A stretch of 64,000 bases of DNA from Anaerolinea thermolimosa (GCF_001050195.2 NZ_DF967965.1:1906960-1970959), one strand, 5' to 3'. Shown: positions 1 through 9,254, counted from the stretch's first letter. Program-made: numbers and translations. The notes: generated by a model not told the origin, from the sequence alone.

Positions 1-830
1 GAGTCGAAATATAGATTCACCTCGATCTTATCGGTCATCTTGCTGGCCAGGTCAAAATCGTAGGGGCTGCGTACAATCAACTCCGATGGGTCTCCGACCA
101 CAAAGACCACAAAAAATGCATCCACCTGTTGCCCCGGACGAATGATCGCGCGCAATACCACGCAATCGAAAGGTGCCACGATCTGACGTTCGGCCAGTAA
201 CCCCTCCAGGCGTTCCACCGCCAGTTGACTGCGTTTAACCGCCTGTTCCATATACGGATTGGTGTTCTCCTGCACCAGTTTGAGGGCTGCTTCAGCCAGC
301 GCCAGGTTTTCTTTAGCAATATTCAAATTGAGCAACGCTTTTTCTTTCTGGATACCCACCGCACGATCGTAATCAAGCTGGGCATCGGCTACGCGCATTT
401 TCCAGATTGTTACTTCTGCAGTTGCTTTCTGAATGTCATATTCTCGCTGAGCCTTATCCTTGGCCAGGTTCGCCTGCGCTACCTCCAGGTCAATGCGCGC
501 CTGTTGCAGCTGGTTGAGTAAATCATCCACCTGCATTTCCGCCAGCACCGTGCCTTTCTTTACCACGTCCCCCTGTTTCACCGACACTCGCGTCACAAAA
601 CCAGAAGCGCGGAAAAACAATTCTTCCTGTCTGGAGGGAACAATCTCACCCATGAGCTGCTTTTCTTCCACAATTGGCCCCTCTTCGACAGTAAAAATGG
701 ATTTTTCATAACTGGAAACGGGGGGTAATGGTGTTGGGGTTGGTGAACCTCCTGAACCCGGAGCACACGCTACCATAACGAACATGGCACAGAGAACGCT
801 CACAATAACCCAGATTTTCGACTTCTCCAT
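1..830 (-). CDS. HlyD-like efflux adaptor lipoprotein, 3' end cut by window
   Basis: Reading from ATG at 830, preceded by a GAGGAG ribosome site, the frame stays open to the window edge (276 codons; C-terminus missing). The N-terminus is a short hydrophobic signal ending MVACAPG, a plausible lipobox with Cys about residue 22, followed by a Pro/Thr-rich stretch. Next comes a lipoyl/barrel-sandwich half (FFRASGFVTRVSVKQGDVVKKGTVLAEM), then a long Gln/Ala/Glu-rich coiled-coil hairpin, then the returning half (IVAPFDCVVLRAIIRPGQQV). This order is that of membrane-fusion proteins of the HlyD/MacA group, which couple an inner-membrane ABC or RND pump to export. A lipid-anchored form suits a cell with a single membrane. 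The partner pump would lie beyond the window start. Family is confident; substrate unknown. Confidence 0.8.
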   Translation of the reverse strand, partial: MEKSKIWVIVSVLCAMFVMVACAPGSGGSPTPTPLPPVSSYEKSIFTVEEGPIVEEKQLMGEIVPSRQEELFFRASGFVTRVSVKQGDVVKKGTVLAEMQVDDLLNQLQQARIDLEVAQANLAKDKAQREYDIQKATAEVTIWKMRVADAQLDYDRAVGIQKEKALLNLNIAKENLALAEAALKLVQENTNPYMEQAVKRSQLAVERLEGLLAERQIVAPFDCVVLRAIIRPGQQVDAFFVVFVVGDPSELIVRSPYDFDLASKMTDKIEVNLYFD

Positions 831-876
831 TCGATCTCCTCATTTCATTGGATTGAATCTGCCATAGGTTGAGGAA

Positions 877-1296
877 TCAGCCCATTCCTGAAACAAACAG
901 CACCTCTACCAGGGCGCCAATTCCAATCAAACTCATCCCGGTCAACCAGATTAACAGAGCTGCGTCATATCTTTTTTCGAGCTTCTCTCGAATTTCGAGA
1001 TTGTTCTCCATCAGACGCCGCGCTTCGGCCGGGCTTCGCACCATACTGCTTACCCCGAACTCTTTTCCCGTAGACATTTGCGCCATCAGAATGATCAAAG
1101 CTACCATGTTCAGCGCAATTCCGGCCCACACCAACCGTTCACTGAAGGCCACCCAGGTAAATCCGCGAGTGAATAAAAAACTTACCCCTACCCCCCCAAT
1201 GGCAATTCCAAGACTGATCGACAACCGTCGATACAGGTATCGCACCCCATCCTGAAATAACTCCAAAAGTACTTTAAGCAAATGCAAACGTGACAT
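877..1296 (-). CDS. small polytopic membrane protein, unknown function
   Basis: I chose the ATG at 1296 (MSRLHLLKVLLELF), giving 139 residues; a longer frame reaching 1422 would run into the radical SAM gene. Three hydrophobic segments are visible: about residues 25-45 (LGIAIGGVGVSFLF), 52-72 (WAGIALNMVALIILMAQM) and 115-136 (ALLIWLTGMSLIGIGALVEVLF). A charged stretch between the second and third (RSPAEARRLMENNLEIREKLEKR) is probably cytoplasmic. It starts 10 nt after the stop of the radical SAM gene, so the two are probably co-transcribed. I recognise no family. The ribosome site is weak. Confidence 0.6.
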   Translation of the reverse strand: MSRLHLLKVLLELFQDGVRYLYRRLSISLGIAIGGVGVSFLFTRGFTWVAFSERLVWAGIALNMVALIILMAQMSTGKEFGVSSMVRSPAEARRLMENNLEIREKLEKRYDAALLIWLTGMSLIGIGALVEVLFVSGMG

Positions 1297-1306
1297 CTTT
1301 ATAATT

Positions 1307-2878
1307 TTACCAGCTTGGTGGAATGGGCCACCAGCTGATTTCTTTTCCTGTCCTTTCGCGATCCCACCGATTGGCCATCGCTTCCACCGAGCGATCTCCC
1401 GGCTCATCGAGTACAAACCCACGGTAAAGGTCAGTTCGGGCTGCCGGATCGCTGAATTGGGTGTTGAAACAATAAAGATAATAATCTTTAAAGGATTTCA
1501 TAGAAGATTGTATCCCAAATTTTTCGGCGTTCACATTCATTGGCGCCAGAGGGTCAATAGTATGCACCGTATTTAATATTTTCAAAAGTGAATTCGGGTA
1601 AAACTCATACACTGCCTGAGCCAGCTCAACCGTCTCTTCAAACGTTTCCCGGGTTTCTCCCGGAAGGTTTAGCGAGAAATACACAAACAAATAAATCCGA
1701 TTGCGGCTTAAAACCTCCAGTAAATCGAATAGCTCCTGGTTGGAATAATGTTTCCCATTTAACCGCCGAACTTTCTCATTACCCGAAAGCGGACTCACGG
1801 CCAGGCAGGAATGTTCTCTGGGTACCGTTTTGGCAAATTCGTCAACAAAGGCTACATCGGGCATCTGGAAGAATTCATTGTAAATTCCAATCCTTACCCC
1901 GCTGTGGCGGATTCGATCAAACAATTCACGCCAGTAATCATCGCTGATTTCAGCAATATCGTACGTCATCGAAGCCTGAATCACCCCCATTTTTTCCAAA
2001 CGGCTCAGGTCTTCCACCACCTTTTCAGGCGACCGCACCACCAGACCCACGCGGTTAGCCAGTCGTTTATGAGCTGACCGGCCACCTCCGCAATAGGAGC
2101 AATTGAACTTACAACCGCGCGCTGTTGTAATCCAACGGCCAAGGTAAGGAGATGTATCGATCTTCTCTCTTGCCTTTGCCAGGTCAGTTACGATGTATTC
2201 ATGCACAAAATAGGCCCGATGATGTTCAAGAAAACTCAGGTCAACAAAATCCAGAGAATCCAGGTCTTCGCTTGTAGCAGTATAGGTGAGTGGGTTTTCA
2301 ATGATCTCATTTTGGTCCCGATACGTCAGGTTTGGAATCTCCCTCAAATATGCCCGTAAAGCTTCCCGGTCCTGTACATCAAGCAATAATCGCACCAGAG
2401 AGGTTAATGGTTTTTCTGCATCTCCCCGTACAACGAAATCCACAACCTCAAATTGCTCCATAATTTCTCTGGCAAACCCTGAGGCAGACAACCCGCCAAG
2501 GATTGTCCAGGCTTCAGGGAGTGCTGCCTTCACGGCCCTGGCTGTATCCACAGCACCAAAGCAATGCTCGTACCAGTGCATATCAATCAGCACCACTTTA
2601 GCGCGTCGGTGCGAGGCCAGCCACTTTTTCAAATTAAAAGAGGGATTCAATTGAACTTCCAGTGGATGGCTCACACCGCGAACGGGAATTCCCTGTTGCC
2701 GTAAGAGGTTAACCAGAGCAGGCAATCCTACCGGTATGAGACCGTATGGGCGCCCCATGCCGCTATTCGCAGTAAAATTCAAACCCTGCTTGGATGGATG
2801 AACGTATAAAACTTCTACCTCGGCCTCAGGCTGACTCCCTTTTCCGGCGACCTTTTTGGTTCGCTGTTCTATCATCAT
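1307..2878 (-). CDS. B12-binding domain radical SAM protein
   Basis: This 523-residue protein has an N-terminal cobalamin-binding-like Rossmann region (residues about 20-200, with GLIPVGLPALVNLLRQQGIPVRGV and VLIDMHWYEHCFGA). A radical SAM core follows, whose cluster motif is GCKFNCSYCGGG, the three cysteines that bind a 4Fe-4S cluster and SAM. Later segments (LAVSPLSGNEKVRRLNGKHY and FVYFSLNLPGETRETFEETV) fit the TIM-barrel half. Members of this superfamily do methylations, ring rearrangements and other radical chemistry, often on lipids or cofactors; nothing here fixes the substrate. A GGAGAA ribosome site precedes ATG 2878. It heads a two-gene unit with the small membrane protein downstream. 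Confidence 0.85.
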   Translation of the reverse strand: MMIEQRTKKVAGKGSQPEAEVEVLYVHPSKQGLNFTANSGMGRPYGLIPVGLPALVNLLRQQGIPVRGVSHPLEVQLNPSFNLKKWLASHRRAKVVLIDMHWYEHCFGAVDTARAVKAALPEAWTILGGLSASGFAREIMEQFEVVDFVVRGDAEKPLTSLVRLLLDVQDREALRAYLREIPNLTYRDQNEIIENPLTYTATSEDLDSLDFVDLSFLEHHRAYFVHEYIVTDLAKAREKIDTSPYLGRWITTARGCKFNCSYCGGGRSAHKRLANRVGLVVRSPEKVVEDLSRLEKMGVIQASMTYDIAEISDDYWRELFDRIRHSGVRIGIYNEFFQMPDVAFVDEFAKTVPREHSCLAVSPLSGNEKVRRLNGKHYSNQELFDLLEVLSRNRIYLFVYFSLNLPGETRETFEETVELAQAVYEFYPNSLLKILNTVHTIDPLAPMNVNAEKFGIQSSMKSFKDYYLYCFNTQFSDPAARTDLYRGFVLDEPGDRSVEAMANRWDRERTGKEISWWPIPPSW

Positions 2879-2892
2879 ACCGATATTCTCCC

Positions 2893-2927
2893 ATAAACCA
2901 TCCCCTCCGCAGCCACGGAGGGGATGG
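2893..2927 (-). terminator. intrinsic terminator after the Opp-type operon
   Basis: A perfect 12-bp inverted repeat (2898-2909 with 2916-2927, stem CCATCCCCTCCG) has a 6-nt loop and is followed on the minus strand by TTTATG. It lies 70 nt beyond the stop of the last transporter gene. The U-tract is short, so efficiency is uncertain. Confidence 0.6.
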
Positions 2928-2997
2928 CAACCACAAACTGGCCTTCATTCAGTAAACCTCAATCACACCAGTTGAGCCACCCGCCAGCCCGGCAGCA

Positions 2998-4011
2998 TCA
3001 TTTCTTGATAAACAGCGTTCCCAGATCTTTCCGCTCCAGTTTATCATTACTTTGATACAGGAAACACGCTGCTACCTGTGATCCATTGGTGCGATAGAGC
3101 TCTGGCTTTTCTTTCCAGCACAGATCAAATGCATGAGGACAACGGTCCGCAAACCGGCAACCTGCCAGGACGGCCGTTCCGGCTCGTTTGGCTTCAGCAG
3201 CCTCACCCCATAGATGATTGGGATCTGGCCAGGGAATCGAATTCACCAGAAGTTGCGTATAAGGATGTTTCGGATCGCGGATCACCCGCTCCACATCCCC
3301 TGCTTCCATTACTCCACCCCGGTAAAGCACCACAATGTAATCACTGACATGATAGGCTGTCGTCAGGTCATGGGTAATGTAGAGGATGGGAATGCGCAGC
3401 TCCTGATTCATATCGCGGATATGCTGAAGCAGGGTCGCCCGCAACGAAGCATCCACCATCGAAACTGGTTCATCGGCGATCAACAGCTTGGGTTGCAAAA
3501 TTAACGCCCGGGCTACCGCAATCCTCTGGCGTTGCCCACCGCTTAACTGGTGTGGATACCGCCCCAGGGTCTCTTCCGGCCGCAGCCCCACCCGGCGTAA
3601 CGCACTTTCCATGAGTGCCTGGGTTTCATCCTTGGTCCTCGCCAGCCGGAAGTTCTTAATCGGGATGCTCAGCAGATTGTCCACCTTGTAAAAGGGGTTA
3701 TATACCGCAAAAGGATCCTGGAAGACGGCCTGCACATTTCGCCGGTAATCCATCGTTTCCTGGCGTGACATCTTTTTCCAGATATCTTTGCCGTTATAGA
3801 GAATCTGTCCGGCTGATGGCTCATAGAAAGCCAGGATCAGCATCATCATCGTGGTCTTACCACTCCCCGATTCCCCGGCGATTGTGATGATGTGGGGGAA
3901 GTCCGAGTCCACCGCAAAACTGAAATCATCCAGGGCCACAGTTGCCTTGGGACTACCGATTGGACCTCCAAACACCTTGGTTACATTGCGCATTTCGATA
4001 ATCGGGGCCAT
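2998..4011 (-). CDS. OppF/DppF-type ABC transporter ATP-binding protein
   Basis: This 337-residue ATPase has Walker A GESGSGKTT near residue 45, a Q-loop (AVFQDPF), signature LSGGQRQRIAVARAL, Walker B LLIADEP and the H-loop YITHD. Its C-terminal extension with CRFADRCPHAFDLC is the cysteine-rich tail typical of oligopeptide/dipeptide-type (Opp/Dpp) ATPases. It pairs with the next ATPase (1 nt between them) to power the heterodimeric importer encoded upstream. In thermophilic bacteria this transporter class often imports oligosaccharides. With a glycosidase in the same locus I favour a sugar oligomer here, but the sequence alone does not settle it. Confidence 0.9.
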   Translation of the reverse strand: MAPIIEMRNVTKVFGGPIGSPKATVALDDFSFAVDSDFPHIITIAGESGSGKTTMMMLILAFYEPSAGQILYNGKDIWKKMSRQETMDYRRNVQAVFQDPFAVYNPFYKVDNLLSIPIKNFRLARTKDETQALMESALRRVGLRPEETLGRYPHQLSGGQRQRIAVARALILQPKLLIADEPVSMVDASLRATLLQHIRDMNQELRIPILYITHDLTTAYHVSDYIVVLYRGGVMEAGDVERVIRDPKHPYTQLLVNSIPWPDPNHLWGEAAEAKRAGTAVLAGCRFADRCPHAFDLCWKEKPELYRTNGSQVAACFLYQSNDKLERKDLGTLFIKK

Positions 4012-4012
4012 G

Positions 4013-4990
4013 TTAGTTCACTCCCTCGTAAAGGTGGCAGGCTACCCACCGACCGGGTTTAATTTCTCGGAACGGCGGCATCTTTTGAATGCACAATCCC
4101 TCAATCACTTTTGGACAGCGATCGTTGAAGGGGCAACCAGGTCCAGGGTTGATCACCGATGGAGGCACACCCGGAATGCCATTGAATACACCACGTTTCC
4201 CAAGCACCGGTAAGCTATTGATGAGCGCCTGTGTGTACGGGTGAAGAGGCTCGGCAAAGATATCACGAACATCTCCCACTTCCATGAGCTTCCCGGGATA
4301 CATCACTGCAATTCGGTCCACGCTTTGTGCCATCAACCCCATATCATGACCAATTAAGATCATCGAGAGGTTCAGATTCTTCACCAGACGGGTGATCGTT
4401 TCCATCACCTGACGTTGAATCACCACATCCAGCGCACTGGTCGGCTCATCTGCGATGAGAACCTTCGGCCTCATTGAAATGGCAATGGCCACGCACACCC
4501 GTTGTTTCATACCACCCGAGAGCTCGTGTGGATACATGCGAGCCACCTTCTTGGGGAGCTCAACAATATCCAGCAGTTCTTCAACCTTCTGGTTGGCCTC
4601 CGACCGGCTCATTCGCACCCCATGATCGATCATTCCATCCAAAATCTGATCGCGGATACGCATCACCGGATTGAGTGAATTCATTGCACCCTGGGGGATC
4701 ATTGCCAGCTCGCTCAATCGCACCCGGCGCATTTCTTCTTCACTCAACTTCAAAATGTCTACTCCATCGAGAAACAACTCACCCTCGATCGTGGCCGGAG
4801 GTCGTACCATACGCATCAACGCCAGGGCCATGGTGGTCTTTCCGGAGCCCGATTCTCCCACCAGACCGAGCTTAACCCCGGGTTCTATCGCCAGGGTAAC
4901 TCCATCTACCGCTTTAACCGTCCCGGCCTTGACGTAGAAATACACTTTAAGATTGCGAATATCGATGACAGGTTTGACGTTCGTGTTCAC
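4013..4990 (-). CDS. OppD/DppD-type ABC transporter ATP-binding protein
   Basis: This 325-residue ATPase shows Walker A GESGSGKTT at about residue 43, signature LSGGMKQRVCVAIAI, Walker B VLIADEPTSALD and switch histidine LIGHD. The C-terminus has the Opp/Dpp signature PGCPFNDRCPKV. Its ATG overlaps the stop of the upstream permease by 4 nt, which indicates translational coupling. It works in the cytoplasm with the OppF-like partner to drive uptake through the two permeases encoded upstream. Confidence 0.9.
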   Translation of the reverse strand: MNTNVKPVIDIRNLKVYFYVKAGTVKAVDGVTLAIEPGVKLGLVGESGSGKTTMALALMRMVRPPATIEGELFLDGVDILKLSEEEMRRVRLSELAMIPQGAMNSLNPVMRIRDQILDGMIDHGVRMSRSEANQKVEELLDIVELPKKVARMYPHELSGGMKQRVCVAIAISMRPKVLIADEPTSALDVVIQRQVMETITRLVKNLNLSMILIGHDMGLMAQSVDRIAVMYPGKLMEVGDVRDIFAEPLHPYTQALINSLPVLGKRGVFNGIPGVPPSVINPGPGCPFNDRCPKVIEGLCIQKMPPFREIKPGRWVACHLYEGVN

Positions 4991-5850
4991 GCTTTCCTCC
5001 GCGCTCTGGGATTGGCGATCTCATCCAGGCCAAAGGATGTCAACACCAGGGAAGTCAGCACAAGGACAATCACAATCACCGGCTCGATAATCCACCACCA
5101 CATCCCCACCATGAAGGCCGAATAGTACTGCACATAATAGAGCGTCATTCCCATGGTCGGTTCACGGCGGCTACCGATCCCAAGCGCCTCCAGCCCCAGA
5201 GAAGACATGATTCCACCATAGACCGATTGCGATAGGCTCATGACCAGGAACGGCAACAGGTTCGGCACCAGTTCTTTCATCACGATTTCAAAGTTGCCCA
5301 TCCCGTTTAATTTGGCCATCATCACGAAGGGGCGTTCACGCATTGACAGTACCTGAGCACGGATCGATCGCGCTGGCCCTGCCCAGGAGACGATGGCCAC
5401 AATTAACCCCATTTCAGTCACCCCCAGTTTCACATTTCTGAATGTGGAAGCAACCAGTACCAGAATCAGAAACCCTGGAATGCTCATGTAAATGTCAATG
5501 AAGGAGGTGATGATCGTATCAATCATGGTGCCGCCATAGTAGCCAGCCACAAAGCCCAGCACAATCCCAACCGAAAGGCCAATGGCTCCAGCGATGGCAC
5601 CAATTTGCAGGGTCATTCCGGTGCCCACTACCATCACTGCTAAAAGATCACGCCCCTGGCGGTCAGTACCGAAGGGATATTGCGGGTTGGGCGGCAGGTT
5701 GGCCGGCACTGATAGAGGGTAGGCATGTTGCGGGTTGACGAACAATCTCCCTACTGAGGTAAAAAGGAGCAGGAAGATTAGAATACCGATGCCAGCCCCA
5801 AAGGCCGGATTCCGTTTGACGTAAGCGAAGAATCCCCTCATCTCACTCAC
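4987..5850 (-). CDS. OppC/DppC-type ABC transporter permease
   Basis: A 287-residue integral membrane protein. It opens with a short cytoplasmic N-terminus (MSEMRGFFAYVKRNPAFGAG) and a first membrane helix, then a loop with FGTDRQGRDLLAVMVVGTG, the hallmark of OppC-like permeases. The coupling loop is partly recognisable (SIRAQVLSMRERPFVMMAKLNGMGNFEIVMKELVPNLLP). Both ends overlap neighbours by 4 nt. It forms the channel with the OppB-like subunit. Confidence 0.9.
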   Translation of the reverse strand: MSEMRGFFAYVKRNPAFGAGIGILIFLLLFTSVGRLFVNPQHAYPLSVPANLPPNPQYPFGTDRQGRDLLAVMVVGTGMTLQIGAIAGAIGLSVGIVLGFVAGYYGGTMIDTIITSFIDIYMSIPGFLILVLVASTFRNVKLGVTEMGLIVAIVSWAGPARSIRAQVLSMRERPFVMMAKLNGMGNFEIVMKELVPNLLPFLVMSLSQSVYGGIMSSLGLEALGIGSRREPTMGMTLYYVQYYSAFMVGMWWWIIEPVIVIVLVLTSLVLTSFGLDEIANPRARRKA

Positions 5851-6863
5851 CCTCTCTGTCCACGGTAAGCGATACGCGGATCAAGCAGTGGATAAATCAT
5901 ATCCATGATAAAGGTCGCCAGTGCGATGCTCACGACCATGATCAGACAAATGCCGTATAGCAAGAAGTAGTCGAAGGTACTGATCGCGGTGCTGAGCGTA
6001 CTCCCAATACCTGAGTAGTTGAAGAACGTCTCAGTTACTGCGGCACCGGTGATGATGAACCCGAGCCGTAACGCCAGCCCTGTTAGAGAAGGCAGCAAGG
6101 CATTACGCATGAGGTAGCGGAAGAAAATACGGCTATTCTTCAACCCTTTGGCTTCGGCAAAAGTGGCATAATCTTCCCCTTCGACGGTCACCATCATTGC
6201 TCGCATTCCCAGCGCCCAACCCGAAGCTTCCACGATGACCACAGATAGAATGGGCAGTACTGCATGATAGGCATATTTGGCCAGGAAAGCCGGGTTGCTC
6301 CAGTCCTCAATCATCGTCTTCGGGTATGGATCGCCCAGAGGGAAAAGTTTGGCCCGAAATGCCACAAAATAAATCAATACCAATGCCACCAGGAATTGTG
6401 GAACAGATGAAAAAACCATTAACGGGGGGACAACAATGGCACTGATCCACTTGGGAGTTTTATTCCACCCCAGTAATGCTCCAAGGAGAATCCCCGTTAC
6501 GAATGCAATGAAGATAGCCACCGACAAAAATGGCAGGGTCAATCTTCCTCGGGCGATAATAATTTCCATTACCGTTCGGGGATATGAGTTAATCGAGTAA
6601 CCAAAATCTAGCCGAGCGACCGAAGACATATAAGATAAATATTGTTGCCAGAGAGGCTTATCCAGACCGAATAGATCGTTGTACTTTCTCCACATCTGTT
6701 CGGCGTCTTCCGGTTTTCGGCCTGCACTCGCTATTTGTTGCATGAGTTGCTCTTTGATAGGATCACGTCCGGTCAGGCGGGGCAAGACAAAGTTAATCGT
6801 CGCCGCCGTCCAGATGACCATAAACACAAAGAACACCCGACGAATTACATAACTTAACCTCAT
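5847..6863 (-). CDS. OppB/DppB-type ABC transporter permease
   Basis: A 338-residue membrane protein beginning MRLSYVIRRVFFVFMVIWTA, the usual N-terminal helix of OppB-like permeases. The periplasmic-side insert (DPIKEQLMQQIASAGRKPED, then LFGLDKPLWQQYLSYM) and the late coupling region (EGEDYATFAEAKGLKNSRIFFRYLMRNALLP) match the family in position and length. It is the first gene after an intergenic terminator, so it is probably expressed at a lower level than the binding-protein gene upstream. Confidence 0.9.
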   Translation of the reverse strand: MRLSYVIRRVFFVFMVIWTAATINFVLPRLTGRDPIKEQLMQQIASAGRKPEDAEQMWRKYNDLFGLDKPLWQQYLSYMSSVARLDFGYSINSYPRTVMEIIIARGRLTLPFLSVAIFIAFVTGILLGALLGWNKTPKWISAIVVPPLMVFSSVPQFLVALVLIYFVAFRAKLFPLGDPYPKTMIEDWSNPAFLAKYAYHAVLPILSVVIVEASGWALGMRAMMVTVEGEDYATFAEAKGLKNSRIFFRYLMRNALLPSLTGLALRLGFIITGAAVTETFFNYSGIGSTLSTAISTFDYFLLYGICLIMVVSIALATFIMDMIYPLLDPRIAYRGQRG

Positions 6864-6937
6864 GGAAAACCTCCCACACCCACGATAGCTATATCCCTAA
6901 TTGTTAATATTTCTGGCCAAGAATACTCATCGTATGG

Positions 6938-6977
6938 AAAAACCCTGCCAGGGGGCCTTGGGTATCGGCCCCCTGGC
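6938..6977 (-). terminator. intrinsic terminator between binding-protein and permease genes
   Basis: An 11-bp perfect stem GCCAGGGGGCC (6947-6957 with 6967-6977) with a 9-nt loop is followed on the minus strand by AGGGTTTTTCC. It lies between the solute-binding protein gene and the permease genes. It would act as a partial terminator, so that the binding protein is made in excess of the membrane components. Confidence 0.75.
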
Positions 6978-7032
6978 GACGTCTCATTCCATTACAGGAC
7001 GAATACTCATCAATCCCAGCCGGATGAGGAGG

Positions 7033-8901
7033 TTATGCGTTGGTGGCCTTCAGGCCGAGTACCACCTGCAGCATGGTGAGATGCCACAGAGCGGAGTTCA
7101 TGTAGGGGTTCTCTTCAGTCGGCCAGTTCGTCCAGTAGGTGGTGTTGACCGGGATACGATGGAACCACTGAACCAGCGGGCAGTCCGGCAGTTCGCGGTA
7201 CCAGATCTCCATCGCCTTGCGGAAGAGCTCCTTCATCTTCGGATCGTCCATGGCTGTGTTGTTCATCTCATCTGTGATGGCGGTGAACTCATCATTGTAC
7301 CAGCGGGTGATGTTCCCCCAGCTCTGCTGCCCCATAGGGAGGGCATTTTCTTTGCGGTAGAGCATGAAAGTGTCCCACGGGTCAATCGTCGCGCCACCAT
7401 GGCCGAAGAGGAAGAGTGAGGCACGCCCATCTACCTTTGCCGCCCATACATCCTGCGGGGCTTTGTGCTCGCATTGGAAGCCCGCCGCGCGTAATTGCTC
7501 AGCAATTACAGGAGCCAGATCGGCAAACAGCGGTACACCAGCATAAAGATCAGCGTCGGGGCGCACACCCTGAGCATCGACCCAGAAGCCTTCCGCATCC
7601 TTGGTGAAGCCGGCTTCGGTCATCAACTGAGCACTCTTCTCCAGGTTGTACTCAAGGACATTGTACTTTTCAGTAATATCCTTGATGCTATCCATGTACT
7701 CGTTCAGCTTGGCGAATTCAGGGAAGGGTGAGTAAGCCACCTTTCCGATACCACCCCAACCTACATCCACCACCTGCTGCTGGTTAATCGCATAGGCGAT
7801 CGCCCAGCGCACCTTCGGGTTATCGAATGGGGGTTTCGCGGTGCAGAACTGAACCGAAATCGGCCACCAGTCCGTATAGCCGAAGGGGGGTTTCTTTGTC
7901 CAGGAAATGATGTGATCTGACTGCGCCAGCAGGCTGGTAATCATCAAGGGGCGCATATCCAGCGGTTGGTCAATTTCGTTATTGATCAACTGCTGAGCGG
8001 CCAGCGTGTCATTCTGGAACGGAATCCACAGCAGGCGTTCCACGTCCGGATATTTCTCGACAAAACCGGTTTCAACGGCCCACCAGGTGGGGCGCAGGTC
8101 AAAGTAGGTTGTCTGATCCGTCGAATTGCTCACCCCGTAGGGGCCGGTGGTTACAGGCCAGGCCTTCTCTTTATCGAAGAATTTGAAGGAGACAAGCTGG
8201 TCTTCCGGAACATCCTTGAAGATATGCTGTGGCAGAATGGCGGTATCATCACCCAGATCAAAGCGGAAGGTCAGGCTCTTGAAGAAGAAGCGCCAGTCAG
8301 TCTGATTCAGCTTGATCTTGATGGTATTGTCATCCACGACCTCGGTGCTGTTCAATTCCGTCTTGTAGGTGGAAGACCGCGGCAGGCCATCGACTCGCTT
8401 GAGCAAATCCATCGAGAATGCCACATCTTTGGCGGTGAAGGGAGTGCCGTCACTCCATTTGATGCCCTTGCGGAAGGTGATCGTGCACTCTGTGGCATCA
8501 TCGTTGTATTTGTAGCTTTCGGCCAGCCACATGTAGGTTTTATCGGCATGGGCTGCATAGAAAGCGCACGGTTCCCACAGAATGGCGTAACCAAGTTGAT
8601 GGTTGTAACCACTCACCAGCGGGCTGCACAGCTCGGGTGCAGCGGCACCGTAAGAATAGATCAGGGTCTTATTTCGGGGCACTTCTCCAAGAGGCCAGGT
8701 TCGAACGACTTCTGGAGCCTTGGTGGGCTCTTCGGCCTTACCAGTCTCCGGGGCTTTGGTGGGCTCTGCAGGTTTGGTGGGCTGTTCCTGAGCAGGAGCG
8801 GTTGTAGGCGTAGCCGTGGTTGGCTGGCAGGCTGTCAGGACGGCACCGGCAGCCACCGCACCAGACACAAACAGGAATTCCCGACGAGAAATCTTTGACA
8901 T
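7033..8901 (-). CDS. family 5 (Opp/Dpp-type) extracellular solute-binding lipoprotein
   Basis: This 622-residue protein starts MSKISRREFLFVSGAVAAG, an Arg-Arg signal that could use Tat, ending in the lipobox LTAC at about residue 25. A long low-complexity tether of Pro, Thr, Ala, Glu and Lys (residues about 26-65) precedes the folded domain. The body (WPLGEVPRNKTLIYSYG, then FRKGIKWSDGTPFTAKDVAFSMDLL) carries the family signature WSDGTPFTAKDV. It would be lipid-anchored outside the membrane and hand ligand to the OppBC permeases. The ligand is unknown; the neighbouring GH5 enzyme suggests a beta-linked oligosaccharide. The start has a ggagaag ribosome site. Confidence 0.9.
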   Translation of the reverse strand: MSKISRREFLFVSGAVAAGAVLTACQPTTATPTTAPAQEQPTKPAEPTKAPETGKAEEPTKAPEVVRTWPLGEVPRNKTLIYSYGAAAPELCSPLVSGYNHQLGYAILWEPCAFYAAHADKTYMWLAESYKYNDDATECTITFRKGIKWSDGTPFTAKDVAFSMDLLKRVDGLPRSSTYKTELNSTEVVDDNTIKIKLNQTDWRFFFKSLTFRFDLGDDTAILPQHIFKDVPEDQLVSFKFFDKEKAWPVTTGPYGVSNSTDQTTYFDLRPTWWAVETGFVEKYPDVERLLWIPFQNDTLAAQQLINNEIDQPLDMRPLMITSLLAQSDHIISWTKKPPFGYTDWWPISVQFCTAKPPFDNPKVRWAIAYAINQQQVVDVGWGGIGKVAYSPFPEFAKLNEYMDSIKDITEKYNVLEYNLEKSAQLMTEAGFTKDAEGFWVDAQGVRPDADLYAGVPLFADLAPVIAEQLRAAGFQCEHKAPQDVWAAKVDGRASLFLFGHGGATIDPWDTFMLYRKENALPMGQQSWGNITRWYNDEFTAITDEMNNTAMDDPKMKELFRKAMEIWYRELPDCPLVQWFHRIPVNTTYWTNWPTEENPYMNSALWHLTMLQVVLGLKATNA

Positions 8902-8956
8902 TTTCTTCTCCTTTTACACATGCGCTATAGAAGGATGGATTGCATAAATGAAATTT

Positions 8957-9086
8957 ATCCAGATTGAGCAGATTGTACTTCTGACAGAGCGCCTCCTTTC
9001 TCTTGCGTTCCGCTGAATGAGAAGGGTAACACGGGCAATAGTGTTCTCACCTCTTTCTCGACGGGTTGTGTCGAGCCAATCTGGAT
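8957..9086. repeat. 10-bp inverted repeat in the long 5' leader of the binding-protein gene
   Basis: The 353-nt gap 8902-9254 contains no ORF I would call. Within it ATCCAGATTG (8957-8966) is repeated in inverted orientation as CAATCTGGAT (9077-9086). A second smaller palindrome, CTCGAC-N7-GTCGAG (9057-9075), abuts the distal arm. They lie in the transcribed leader of the transporter operon. They could close a large RNA stem or be paired protein-binding sites. No function is proven. Confidence 0.4.
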
Positions 9087-9126
9087 TCGGTTGTGATGAC
9101 ATCATTGCTGGGAGAACACCTGTTTT

Positions 9127-9155
9127 TTTATAGCATAGCTATTTAAGCACGGCAA
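9127..9155 (-). promoter_or_regulatory. sigma70-type promoter for the transporter operon
   Basis: On the minus strand TTGCCG (9155-9150), a 17-nt spacer and TATAAA (9132-9127) fit a housekeeping promoter. It would start a transcript of about 220 nt of leader before the binding-protein ATG at 8901. Confidence 0.6.
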
Positions 9156-9254
9156 TATACGTTTGATACTCTTTCATGTAATTTTGTAGCCTTTCTTTCG
9201 TTCAATTTTCGTAGTTATTACGTTTTAGCGCTGCAAAATTAACAACCAGCACCT

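Noticed and set aside
7966..8898. 310-codon open frame antisense to the solute-binding protein
   Set aside because: The minus strand encodes an obvious lipoprotein binding protein with signal peptide. The antisense frame has Gly/Phe-rich repeats that mirror the Pro/Thr/Lys linker codons.
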